Below are positions 1-5,919 of a DNA stretch of 11,243 nt, piece by piece. The stretch comes from Fretibacterium sp. (GTDB lineage: Bacteria; Synergistota; Synergistia; Synergistales; Aminobacteriaceae). The stretch is taken from contig JAEEGY010000068.1 in the NCBI GenBank assembly GCA_016280565.1, positions 1 to 11,243 on the forward strand, read 5' to 3'. The position numbers and the translations under genes were made by a program. The notes below the pieces were generated by a model, which did no database searches, was not told the DNA's origin, and was given only the letters and a program-made list of their open reading frames with translations. The stretch's first letter is position 1. Each line of letters begins with the position of its first letter.

Positions 1-364
1 CCGCGTGCAGTTTCCGTCCCGGCCGGACCAGGGCCTGCCACACGCTGAAATCCGCCGCAAGGGGACGGAGCAAAAACACCTCCGCCCGGCCTCCGCCAGG
101 CACCCGCGTCCCCAGCAGACGGGCCGGAAGAACACGGGTGTCGTTCAGGACCAGAAGGTCCTCCGGCCGCAAATAATCCACGATGTCGCGGAAACACCGG
201 TGCTGGATATCCCCCGTCCCCACGCTCCAGACCAGGAGCCGGGAGGCGTCCCTCGGCTCGGCCGGCGTCTGGGCGATGCGGTCCTCCGGGAGAGAATAAT
301 CATAGGAGTTCAAATCAAACAGCGCGTCCTGAGGGGCAACGCGCTCCGTTTCTGTGAGGTTCAT
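1..364 (-). CDS. queA: QueA, S-adenosylmethionine:tRNA ribosyltransferase-isomerase (N-terminal part, cut by window edge)
   Basis: QueA transfers and isomerises the ribosyl moiety of S-adenosylmethionine onto preQ1-modified tRNA, making epoxyqueuosine at the wobble position of GUN-anticodon tRNAs in the cytoplasm. I translated the minus strand from the ATG at 364. The first 121 residues contain the family's opening pattern: SYDYSLPEDRIAQTPAEPRD near residues 20-39, then a LLVLNDTRVLPARLLG block near residues 69-84, then EVFLLRPL and WQALVRPGRKL. This is about one third of the roughly 340 residues usual for the family; the rest lies beyond base 1. The start ATG overlaps the spoIID stop (ATGA, 4 bp) and I see no good Shine-Dalgarno site, so translation is probably coupled to spoIID. 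The family call is firm. Whether the rest of the gene is intact cannot be judged. Confidence 0.93.
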   Translation of the reverse strand, partial: MNLTETERVAPQDALFDLNSYDYSLPEDRIAQTPAEPRDASRLLVWSVGTGDIQHRCFRDIVDYLRPEDLLVLNDTRVLPARLLGTRVPGGGRAEVFLLRPLAADFSVWQALVRPGRKLHA

Positions 365-1836
365 TGGTAGCGCCTGACCGTGGTCCCAGGGTAATAGTAC
401 GTCAGGATGCGCTCCGCGGTCCAGCCGTTTTGAGCAAGGCTCCGGGCCCCCCACTGGGACAGGCCCACGCCATGCCCCCAGCCCCTGCCATAAAACAGGA
501 AATTGTCCCCGGACCGGGCGACGGTAAACCCGCGCTTAAGGGCGGGTTCGGGCACAGGGGGCTTAGGGTTGCCGGGAGACACCGGCTTTGAAGGGCTCGC
601 CTTCTTCTCCGGGGCGGCGCCGGGGGCCCTCCCCGTCCTTTTCAGCCCCAAATTATAATAGCTCCTCTTTTTCTCCGGGTTCGACAGCATATCGATGATC
701 TCCAGCGTGGTGAAGACTCCCCTGGACGCCATCTCCGAGAGCTGTTTGGTCTCGGCAAGCGTCAGGCTGCCGGAGTTTTCCCGCGCCGGCGCCGGCCTCG
801 ATGCCGGTTTGGAAGCGACTGGCATCTGGGGCATCCTGCCCTGCGGGGACTGAGCTGCAGCAGCTTTCCTCGAGGCCGCTGAGGCCGAGGGCGTCAACAT
901 CGTGCTTTTCAGGAGCTTCGCCCCCACTGCCAGGCGAAATTGACTCGCCTTGACCGTCCGGGTCCCCTTCGCTCCAACGAAGGTCAGGCTCACGGCCCGT
1001 CCGCCCTTATCCACCTCGGAGACGCGCACCTCAGAGATGGGGGCGATGTTTCCTCCCCCGGCAGTCTTCGCCACAGCCTTCTCCACCGCGCCGCGGGATA
1101 TCTTCGCGGACCAGGTGGAAACCGGTGATGTGTAGGCGATGGGCTCGGCGACACCCGTGAGGTAGGGGACGCTCGCTCCCCACACGTGTGCGTTGTTCGC
1201 CGTGTGGCCTCCGCTGTCGGAGTGGAAGGGGGTGAAGGCAAGCTCCTTGCCATAGGCCAGGACCATATCCGCCGTGCTGGACACGGCATGATTCGTCTTT
1301 GCCGTCTCGACCCCGGCCCCCTTGTAGACCTGATCGCTCACGGTATCCACCACGTCATAGCCCTTCTTGGCCCGGTCCAGGCTCTGCCTCAGAGCGTAGG
1401 TGCGGGAAATGATAGCCTGAGCCCGAAGCGTCTCCGCCGGCCAGTCAGCCCCCACCTCGGCGGGCAGCACGCCGCACAGGTACTGCTCGATGTTCAGGAC
1501 ATTCATCAGCCCTGCCTTCTGGGTCACCATAAAAGCCCCACGGTACTGCCGGCCGTTAAAGCGGAGGAGCCCCGTGCTCGTGATATGCACAGGCAGAGCG
1601 AGAGACGTTTTTCCAACGGTCACATTACCGCCCTTCACGCTCAGGGAGGCGGATTTCCCCAGCGTGACAGTTTTTCCCTTGCCCGACAGCGTCATGTTTC
1701 CATCCGAGGCGACGGTGAAACTCCCCGCCTGGGAGAGGCGGACGTAGATGTCCCTCGCCCCGGCCGCGGGGGCCAGGAGGAGACAGAACAGGAAAGCGAC
1801 AATGCTCCGTCTCAGCACGGCCATCTTCATTAACAC
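361..1836 (-). CDS. SpoIID/LytB-family secreted peptidoglycan-acting protein with a long Ala/Pro-rich linker
   Basis: SpoIID-family proteins act on peptidoglycan outside the membrane: SpoIID is a lytic transglycosylase of sporulation and LytB-type relatives enhance amidases. In this 491-residue protein, residues 1-27 look like a signal peptide (basic start, hydrophobic FLFCLLL run, AGA before RDIYV). The SpoIID core includes GVLPAE, whose Glu near 127 is the likely catalytic residue, then AQAIISRTYAL (about 139-149), a FHSDSGGHT motif (about 204-212) and the C-terminal GRGWGHGVGLSQWGA block (about 450-464). Between the core and that last block lies a 120-residue Ala/Pro/Ser/Lys-rich segment (about 315-435) with a short helical island. 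I chose the GTG at 1836 because AGGAGG lies 7 nt upstream. The longer GTG at 1842 leaves only 1 nt. The gene sits between ruvB and queA. No other sporulation gene is visible, so a role in cell-wall remodelling rather than sporulation is my inference. Confidence 0.88.
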   Translation of the reverse strand: MLMKMAVLRRSIVAFLFCLLLAPAAGARDIYVRLSQAGSFTVASDGNMTLSGKGKTVTLGKSASLSVKGGNVTVGKTSLALPVHITSTGLLRFNGRQYRGAFMVTQKAGLMNVLNIEQYLCGVLPAEVGADWPAETLRAQAIISRTYALRQSLDRAKKGYDVVDTVSDQVYKGAGVETAKTNHAVSSTADMVLAYGKELAFTPFHSDSGGHTANNAHVWGASVPYLTGVAEPIAYTSPVSTWSAKISRGAVEKAVAKTAGGGNIAPISEVRVSEVDKGGRAVSLTFVGAKGTRTVKASQFRLAVGAKLLKSTMLTPSASAASRKAAAAQSPQGRMPQMPVASKPASRPAPARENSGSLTLAETKQLSEMASRGVFTTLEIIDMLSNPEKKRSYYNLGLKRTGRAPGAAPEKKASPSKPVSPGNPKPPVPEPALKRGFTVARSGDNFLFYGRGWGHGVGLSQWGARSLAQNGWTAERILTYYYPGTTVRRYQ

Positions 1837-1838
1837 GT

Positions 1839-2888
1839 TCACTCCTCCTCAAAGGGCAGGCGCAATCCCTCGTCCCGAGGGGCTGGGCGTCCCAGATAAA
1901 CATAGGCGGCTGTCGTGGCCTTACGGCCCCTTGGGGTACGCTCGATCAGGCCCTTCTGGATCAGATAGGGCTCGTAGATGTCCTCAATGGTCTGGGCGTC
2001 CTCGTTCAGGGCCGCGGCGATCGTCCCCAGCCCAACGGGGCCCCCGTCAAAGAGCTCGATGATCGTTCGCAAAATGCGCCGGTCACCCTCGTCCAGCCCC
2101 TGGGCGTCGATGTCCAGCATATCCATCGCCCGGACAGCGACCTCTGCGTCCACCGTGCCGGAACCCTGGACGGCCGCCACATCCCGCACCCGCCGAAGGA
2201 GCCGAAGCACCACGCGCGGCGTACCCCGCGCCCGATTTGCGATTTGGAGGGCCGCGTCCTCCGACACCCGCACGTTCAGGACCTCCGCCGCACGGAGGGC
2301 AATGTGCGCCAGTTCCCCCGGCTCGTAGAGGTCAAGCTGCTCCGTGATGCCAAACCGGGCCCTAAGCGGCGAGGTAAGCAGCCCCAGCCGCGTCGTTGCC
2401 CCGCAGAGCGTGAAGCGCGGGAGGGTGAGCCCGATGGTCTTGGCCAGCGGCCCCTTGCCCACCACGATATGCAGCACAAAGTCCTCCATCGCCGGGTAGA
2501 GGATCTCCTCCACCGGAGCCGGCATCCGGTGGATCTCGTCGATGAAGAGGACGTCGTTGCGCTCGACGTTCGAGACGATGGCTGCCAGGTCCCCCGCCCG
2601 CTCCAGGGCCGGGCCCGTCGTCGTGCGAAGCTGGCCGCCCATCTCCTGGGCGATGATGCCGGCAAGGGTCGTCTTGCCCAGCCCCGGGGGACCGTAAAAG
2701 AGGATATGATCCAGCGGCTCGCCCCGCCCCTTCGCGGCGTCGATGTAGATGCGCAGTTTTTTCCGCAGTTTCTCCTGCCCGATGAACTCCGACAGGGAAC
2801 GGGGCCGGACTGTCATTTCCTCCGGCGAGCGGGGGGCGGAGAATATCCTCGGGGCTTCGGATATCAAATCGCTCTCGTTGTCTGCCAC
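1839..2888 (-). CDS. ruvB: RuvB, Holliday junction branch-migration ATPase
   Basis: RuvB is the hexameric AAA+ motor that pulls DNA through the RuvA-bound Holliday junction during recombinational repair. The 349-residue protein is of normal length. Walker A GPPGLGKT is at 66-73, Walker B LFIDE at 114-118, sensor-1 GATTR at 163-167 and the arginine-finger region SPLRARFG at 173-180. The sensor-2 segment [13 protein letters not shown] (221-233) has hydrophobic residues where the common form has IAN, but the TPR arginine is kept. The C-terminal winged helix is typical ([32 protein letters not shown]). The start is GTG with AAGGGGGG upstream, 3 bp after the ruvA stop. Its stop falls just before the next gene. 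It belongs to the yebC-ruvCAB-spoIID-queA operon. Identity is certain. Confidence 0.98.
   Translation of the reverse strand: MADNESDLISEAPRIFSAPRSPEEMTVRPRSLSEFIGQEKLRKKLRIYIDAAKGRGEPLDHILFYGPPGLGKTTLAGIIAQEMGGQLRTTTGPALERAGDLAAIVSNVERNDVLFIDEIHRMPAPVEEILYPAMEDFVLHIVVGKGPLAKTIGLTLPRFTLCGATTRLGLLTSPLRARFGITEQLDLYEPGELAHIALRAAEVLNVRVSEDAALQIANRARGTPRVVLRLLRRVRDVAAVQGSGTVDAEVAVRAMDMLDIDAQGLDEGDRRILRTIIELFDGGPVGLGTIAAALNEDAQTIEDIYEPYLIQKGLIERTPRGRKATTAAYVYLGRPAPRDEGLRLPFEEE
1844..1849 (-). promoter_or_regulatory. Shine-Dalgarno site deciding the spoIID-family start
   Basis: On the minus strand AGGAGG lies inside the last codons of ruvB. It sits 7 nt before the GTG at 1836, 1 nt before the GTG at 1842 and 13 nt before the ATG at 1830. 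The 7-nt spacing favours the start at 1836, just after the ruvB stop. Confidence 0.7.
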
Positions 2889-2891
2889 TTG

Positions 2892-3512
2892 TTACCGTCC
2901 CCCCTTATGGAGCTCTCTCAGCGCAAGTTTTAACAGTTTCTCTTCGTCCATGCGGTCAAAGTCTTCCCCCTGCGCCGCACGCAGGAGCGCGAGGACCGAA
3001 CCCGCGTCCGCCTGGGAGAAGCCCAGGGACAGCAAAGCCTCCGCCACGGTGTCCGCAGCTTGTGAGGAGGTAAACGCCACCCCTCCCGCCGCGGGAACGG
3101 AGTCCATCACCCCATCCGGCAGGAGATTCCTCAGCTCAAAGCACAGCCGGTCCGCCGTTTTCTTTCCGATGCCGGGCACACGAGTGAAGGCCGCCGCGTC
3201 CGCCAGGGACACGGCCCGCAGCACCTCATCCACTGAAAGAGCGGAGAGGATAGCCATGCCCGTCCGGCCGCCCACGCCTTTGATCGCCGTCACCTTGAGG
3301 AAGAGTTCCCGCTCCCGTTCCGAGGCGAAGCCATAAAGCGCCACGCCCGCCTCCGAGATCTGGAGGTAGACGGTCAATCGAACGGTCTCCCCCACACGGC
3401 AAAGCCCTGCCGCAGCCCGCGAGCACAACACATCGAACCCCAGGCCGTTCACATCCAGCAGGACGGAGTTCTCCGCCACACTCAGGACCTCGCCCCTCAG
3501 AGAGCGGATCAC
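2892..3512 (-). CDS. ruvA: RuvA, Holliday junction DNA-binding subunit
   Basis: RuvA tetramers bind the four-way junction and load RuvB. The protein has 206 residues, a normal length. The OB-fold domain I (about 1-62, MIRSLRGEV to YGF) is followed by two helix-hairpin-helix motifs, IKGVGGRTGMAIL (78-90) and VPGIGKKTADRL (112-123). After a flexible segment comes the RuvB-binding domain III (about 155-203, TVAEALLSLGFSQ). The acidic-pin loop before YGF reads SEAG where well-known RuvA proteins have REDA, so one of the two acidic pin residues appears to be Ala. The start is GTG and overlaps the ruvC stop by 4 bp (GTGA); a GGGGGAG site lies about 5 nt upstream. It is followed by ruvB after 3 bp, so the two products are very likely made together. 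Identity is certain. Confidence 0.98.
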   Translation of the reverse strand: MIRSLRGEVLSVAENSVLLDVNGLGFDVLCSRAAAGLCRVGETVRLTVYLQISEAGVALYGFASERERELFLKVTAIKGVGGRTGMAILSALSVDEVLRAVSLADAAAFTRVPGIGKKTADRLCFELRNLLPDGVMDSVPAAGGVAFTSSQAADTVAEALLSLGFSQADAGSVLALLRAAQGEDFDRMDEEKLLKLALRELHKGGR

Positions 3513-4003
3513 GACAGCTCCCCCGTCCTTTCCAGCGACAACCCCGTGATGGCGGCGGCCAGGGCGTCGGCGGTGTCGTCCGGTTTAGGGACCGTTTCGA
3601 GGTCAAGGAAACGCTGCACCATCCGCTGCACCTGCGTCTTGTCCGCCCCTCCCGTCCCGCAGAGGGCCAGCTTGATCTGGTTCGGCTTCGGCTCGATGAC
3701 CGGAAGACCGTGCTGCGCCGACAGGAGCATCACGATCCCCCGCGCCTGCCAGACGTACTCCGCCGTCGTGGTGTTATGCCCAAAGAACAGACGCTCGACG
3801 GACATGAGCTCCGGCACAACCCCACCCTCTGAGGGACGTATCTGCTCCCCCAGCTCCTCGTAAATCTGGAGCAGCCTCTGGGTGAAGGGCAGCTTTGAGC
3901 TCGTCTCAATACAGCCATAGCGCAGGGCACGAAGGCACGAACCGGTCTGCTCCACCACGCCATAGCCCACGCGGGCCAGCCCCGGGTCAACCCCGAGGCA
4001 CAC
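3509..4003 (-). CDS. ruvC: RuvC, Holliday junction endonuclease
   Basis: RuvC is the dimeric resolvase that nicks opposite strands of the Holliday junction after RuvAB migration. From the GTG at 4003 the product has 164 residues. The four expected metal-binding acidic residues are all present: D6 in GVDPG, E70 in MSVERLFFG, and D143 and D146 in PDDTADALAAAI. The 'NTTT..VWQARG' and 'KPNQIKLALCGTGGADKTQV' stretches are also typical. The start is uncertain. The frame stays open far upstream into yebC, where it codes for an Arg/Ser-rich shadow. GTG 4003 gives a product that begins two or three residues short of the usual first beta strand; TTG 4027 would add eight residues and overlap yebC. Neither has a strong Shine-Dalgarno site, which suggests coupling to yebC translation. 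The gene ends in a 4-bp overlap with ruvA. Confidence 0.95.
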   Translation of the reverse strand: MCLGVDPGLARVGYGVVEQTGSCLRALRYGCIETSSKLPFTQRLLQIYEELGEQIRPSEGGVVPELMSVERLFFGHNTTTAEYVWQARGIVMLLSAQHGLPVIEPKPNQIKLALCGTGGADKTQVQRMVQRFLDLETVPKPDDTADALAAAITGLSLERTGELS

Positions 4004-4013
4004 CCGCCTACTG

Positions 4014-4769
4014 CTACTCAGCGTCAAGCTGGGACGCGACCTCGTCCGGAATGTCGAAGTTCGAGTAGACGTTCTGGACGTCGTCGTGCTCCTCCAGCGC
4101 GTCGATGAGGCGCATGACCTTGCGGGCCGACTCCACGTCCGAAACCGTGACCGGCGTCTTGGCAACCTGTGAAACCTCCGCGCTCTCCACGACGTACTTG
4201 GCCGCCTCAAGGGCTTTCTGCAGTCCGTCCAGGTCGCTGGGCTCGCAGTACAGCGTGAAGCCGTCGTCGGAGGGCTCCATGTCCGACATGCCCGCGTCGA
4301 GCCCGCAGGACATCAGCGCGTCCTCGTCCAGCCCCTCGCCCTTGACCTCGATGACACCGCGGCGGTCGAACATCCAGGCCACGCTGCCGCCCTCGCCCAT
4401 CTGGCCGCCGTTGCGGGTCAGGAGGGCGCGGATCTCCGGGGTCGTGCGGTTGCGGTTATCCGTCATCACGTCCACCAGGACGGCGACGCCTGCTGGCCCG
4501 CGGACCTCGTAGGTCAGCTCATCGTAGCTCACGTCGCCCAGCTCGCCCGTGCCACGCTTGATGGCGCGGGTGATGTTGTCCATGGGGACACTGACGGCCT
4601 TGGCGCGCTCGATGGCGGTCTTGAGCCGCATGTTCATCGCCGGGTCGCCGCCACCCTCCTTGGCCGCGATGATGATGGCGCGGACCAGCTTCTGGAAGAG
4701 GTTGCCCCTCTTGGCGTCCTGCGCCGCCTTACGATGTTTGATGTTCGCCCACTTGGAATGTCCAGACAC
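4014..4769 (-). CDS. yebC: YebC/TACO1-family regulator or translation factor
   Basis: The 251-residue protein is a full-length YebC/TACO1 member. It opens with MSGHSKWANIKHRK and KRGNLFQKL, has the central blocks MDNITRAIKRGTGE (63-76) and GVAVLVDVMTDNRNRT (94-109), and ends with DDVQNVYSNFDIP (229-241). Bacterial members have been described as DNA-binding transcriptional regulators, and more recently some have been linked to relief of ribosome stalling. The sequence cannot tell which applies here. The GTG start has a good GAGGTGA site 6 nt upstream. A TATAAT box lies about 40 bp upstream, so this gene probably heads the ruvCAB-spoIID-queA transcript. The ruvC start follows 10 bp after its stop. 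Proximity to ruvC is a conserved arrangement for this family. The family call is firm and the molecular role is open. Confidence 0.96.
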   Translation of the reverse strand: MSGHSKWANIKHRKAAQDAKRGNLFQKLVRAIIIAAKEGGGDPAMNMRLKTAIERAKAVSVPMDNITRAIKRGTGELGDVSYDELTYEVRGPAGVAVLVDVMTDNRNRTTPEIRALLTRNGGQMGEGGSVAWMFDRRGVIEVKGEGLDEDALMSCGLDAGMSDMEPSDDGFTLYCEPSDLDGLQKALEAAKYVVESAEVSQVAKTPVTVSDVESARKVMRLIDALEEHDDVQNVYSNFDIPDEVASQLDAE

Positions 4770-4811
4770 AATAAATCACCTCAAAAACAATTTTAAAAAC
4801 AAAACTTCATT

Positions 4812-4840
4812 ATTATAGAATACTTTCGCGGTTATTGGAC
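4812..4840 (-). promoter_or_regulatory. Candidate promoter for yebC-ruvCAB-spoIID-queA
   Basis: On the minus strand a perfect TATAAT (4817-4812) is preceded, 17 nt upstream, by GTCCAA (4840-4835), a poor match to TTGACA. The predicted start near 4805 leaves a leader of about 36 nt, AT-rich and containing the GAGGTGA ribosome-binding site. The -35 hexamer directly abuts the 18-bp repeat copy at 4841-4858. The -10 is convincing; the -35 is weak. Confidence 0.5.
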
Positions 4841-4858
4841 CCGGCACACCGGCACAGG
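4841..4858. repeat. 18-bp direct repeat, copy 1 (intergenic)
   Basis: CCGGCACACCGGCACAGG, identical to the copy at 4924-4941 with an offset of 83 bp. It is itself two CCGGCACA units plus GG. Read on the minus strand it encodes PVPVCR followed by V, Q and a stop, a near copy of the NadE C-terminus. It lies between the nadE stop and the yebC promoter. Confidence 0.8.
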
Positions 4859-4876
4859 TTTTCGCTCAGATTCAAC

Positions 4877-4896
4877 GCGGGGGAGGTACCCCCCGC
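4877..4896. repeat. G/C inverted repeat (hairpin) between nadE and yebC
   Basis: GCGGGGG (4877-4883) and CCCCCGC (4890-4896) form a 7-bp all-G/C stem around a 6-nt loop. Another run of C's follows on the plus strand (GGGGG on the minus strand). Neither strand has a T run after the stem, so it does not look like a factor-independent terminator. It lies midway between the two direct-repeat copies and may be a dispersed intergenic hairpin element or an mRNA-end stabiliser. Confidence 0.55.
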
Positions 4897-4914
4897 ACCC
4901 CCAGTCATCTGCAA

Positions 4915-5649
4915 TCAACGTATCCGGCACACCGGCACAGGCCGCCGCTTATGTTCACTGTGCCGCCGGAGTTCCTCGATACGGTCCCGGACTTTGGGCT
5001 CAGCCCTGCCCGTCAGCAGATAACGGTCCAGCTCGTCGTAGGAGAAACCCATCTCCCCCTCGTCCGTCTGGCCCTCCCACAGGCCAGCGGTGGGTGCCTT
5101 GTCGATGATTCGCTCCGGCACGTCCAAAACCTTCGCCGCGGCCCGGACCTCCGTCTTGAACAGGTCCGCCAGGGGCCACAGGTCCGAGGCAGAGTCGCCG
5201 TACTTGGTGAAGTACCCCGTCTCGTACTCCGAGCGATTGCTCGTTCCGCAGACCAGAAAGTTCTCCGTCTGGGCCACGGCATAGAGCGTGGACATCCGCA
5301 GTCGGGCTTTGAGGTTGGCATTGGCCATCCGGGAAAGAGAGACACCCGGCCCCTCCAGTTCTCGGGACAACGCGTCAAACGCCGCCGTGAGGTCCACCAT
5401 CCGGCAGGGAATGTCCAGGGCCTTTGCCACTAAGAGCGCGTCCTCCGCGTCCACGGAGGCGCTGTGGCAGGGCATGATGACGGCCAGCATCTCATGACCA
5501 AAGGCGCGCCGTCCCAGCGCGGCCACCACGGCGGAGTCGATGCCGCCCGACAGGCCAACGACGATCCCACTGGCCCCGGCTTTTTTGACCTCGTCCTTCA
5601 GCCAGTCCTCAATGGCCTCTACAATCTTCCCGGCGTCACGAAACCCCAA
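4915..5649 (-). CDS. nadE: NadE, ammonia-dependent NAD+ synthetase
   Basis: NadE catalyses the last step of NAD biosynthesis, adenylating nicotinate adenine dinucleotide with ATP and amidating it. The product has 244 residues from the TTG at 5649 and lacks the N-terminal glutaminase (nitrilase-like) domain, so it should use free ammonia. The PP-loop SGGIDS is at 34-39. NLKARLRM (112-119), GTSNRSEYETGYFTKYGD (135-152) and PTAGLWEGQTDE (186-197) cover ATP and substrate binding. I chose TTG 5649 over an upstream TTG at 5667 because GGGGAGGG lies 6 nt before it; the upstream one has no such site and adds six residues of unlikely sequence. The last residues (PVPVCRIR) are encoded by a copy of an 18-bp repeat. 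It has its own promoter and is divergent from tRNA-Thr. yebC follows in the same direction after 145 bp. Confidence 0.95.
   Translation of the reverse strand: MGFRDAGKIVEAIEDWLKDEVKKAGASGIVVGLSGGIDSAVVAALGRRAFGHEMLAVIMPCHSASVDAEDALLVAKALDIPCRMVDLTAAFDALSRELEGPGVSLSRMANANLKARLRMSTLYAVAQTENFLVCGTSNRSEYETGYFTKYGDSASDLWPLADLFKTEVRAAAKVLDVPERIIDKAPTAGLWEGQTDEGEMGFSYDELDRYLLTGRAEPKVRDRIEELRRHSEHKRRPVPVCRIR
4924..4941. repeat. 18-bp direct repeat, copy 2 (inside the nadE 3' end)
   Basis: CCGGCACACCGGCACAGG, identical to 4841-4858. On the minus strand it encodes the PVPVCR part of the last residues of NadE. Weaker similarity continues on the nadE-proximal side, where GTGAACATAAGCG in nadE corresponds to TTGAATCTGAGCG near copy 1. 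Confidence 0.8.
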
Positions 5650-5655
5650 ATGGAT

Positions 5656-5663
5656 CCCTCCCC
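5656..5663 (-). promoter_or_regulatory. Shine-Dalgarno site deciding the nadE TTG start
   Basis: GGGGAGGG on the minus strand, followed by a 6-nt spacer and the TTG at 5649. This spacing supports 5649 as the start rather than the more upstream TTG at 5667. Confidence 0.65.
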
Positions 5664-5683
5664 GCAAAGTTCAATGACGTTTT

Positions 5684-5713
5684 ATTATAGCGCACCCGGG
5701 CCTCCTTCTTCCA
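5684..5713 (-). promoter_or_regulatory. Candidate nadE promoter
   Basis: A perfect TATAAT (5689-5684) has TGGAAG (5713-5708) 18 nt upstream, a weak -35. Transcription would begin near 5677, giving a leader of about 28 nt that contains the GGGGAGGG ribosome-binding site. It is divergent from the tRNA-Thr promoter about 40 bp away. Confidence 0.5.
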
Positions 5714-5753
5714 GCGCCACGCAAAATGTCAATAGCCAGAGAAATGTGCCCTC

Positions 5754-5782
5754 TTGCAAAAACCGCACGGGGCTGATAAAAT
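5754..5782 (+). promoter_or_regulatory. Promoter of tRNA-Thr
   Basis: TTGCAA (5754-5759), a 17-bp spacer and TAAAAT (5777-5782) match the sigma-70 type pattern closely. The expected start near 5789-5791 is only a few bases before the mature tRNA 5' end at 5796, so the precursor leader would be very short. The region between the -10 and the tRNA is a T-rich tract. Confidence 0.65.
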
Positions 5783-5795
5783 ATTTTTTTGTAAG

Positions 5796-5870
5796 GCCGG
5801 CGTGGCTCAGAGGTAGAGCAGCGCACTCGTAATGCGCAGGTCAACAGTTCGAATCTGTTCGCCGGCTCCA
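5796..5870 (+). tRNA. tRNA-Thr (anticodon CGT)
   Basis: A complete 75-nt cloverleaf can be folded by eye. The acceptor stem is GCCGGCG (5796-5802) with CGCCGGC (5860-5866). The D stem is GCTC/GAGC (5805-5808 with 5816-5819). The anticodon stem is GCGCA/TGCGC (5821-5825 with 5833-5837) around loop CTCGTAA, giving anticodon CGT (5828-5830), which reads the Thr codon ACG. The T stem is AACAG/CTGTT around TTCGAAT (5848-5854). The variable loop has 5 nt, the discriminator is T, and the 3' CCA is encoded (5868-5870). It is a lone tRNA with its own promoter and terminator, the only plus-strand gene seen here. A GC-rich genome that uses ACG often would need this isoacceptor. Confidence 0.95.
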
Positions 5871-5872
5871 GT

Positions 5873-5910
5873 AAAAAATAACGCGGGTCCCGGAAGGGAC
5901 CCGCGTTTTT
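5873..5910. terminator. Bidirectional factor-independent terminator between tRNA-Thr and pepT
   Basis: ACGCGGGTCCC (5881-5891) and GGGACCCGCGT (5896-5906) make an 11-bp perfect stem with a GGAA loop. On the plus strand it ends in TTTTT (5906-5910), stopping the tRNA transcript. On the minus strand it ends in TTATTTTTTAC, the complement of the A-rich stretch at 5873-5880, stopping the opp-pepT transcript nine bases after the pepT stop codon. Confidence 0.88.
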
Positions 5911-5919
5911 GTAATGACT

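Noticed and set aside
5..370. A 121-codon plus-strand frame at the left edge.
   Set aside because: The minus strand in the same place encodes a clear QueA N-terminus with family motifs. The plus-strand product has no recognisable features.
3509..4210. A longer version of RuvC starting at the ATG at 4210.
   Set aside because: The extra N-terminal residues are Arg/Ser/Thr-rich and overlap yebC by nearly 200 bp in another frame. The RuvC family starts just before GVDPG.
4877..4896. The G/C hairpin as an intrinsic terminator for nadE.
   Set aside because: No T run follows the stem on either strand. yebC has its own TATAAT further on, but the hairpin itself does not meet the usual terminator pattern.
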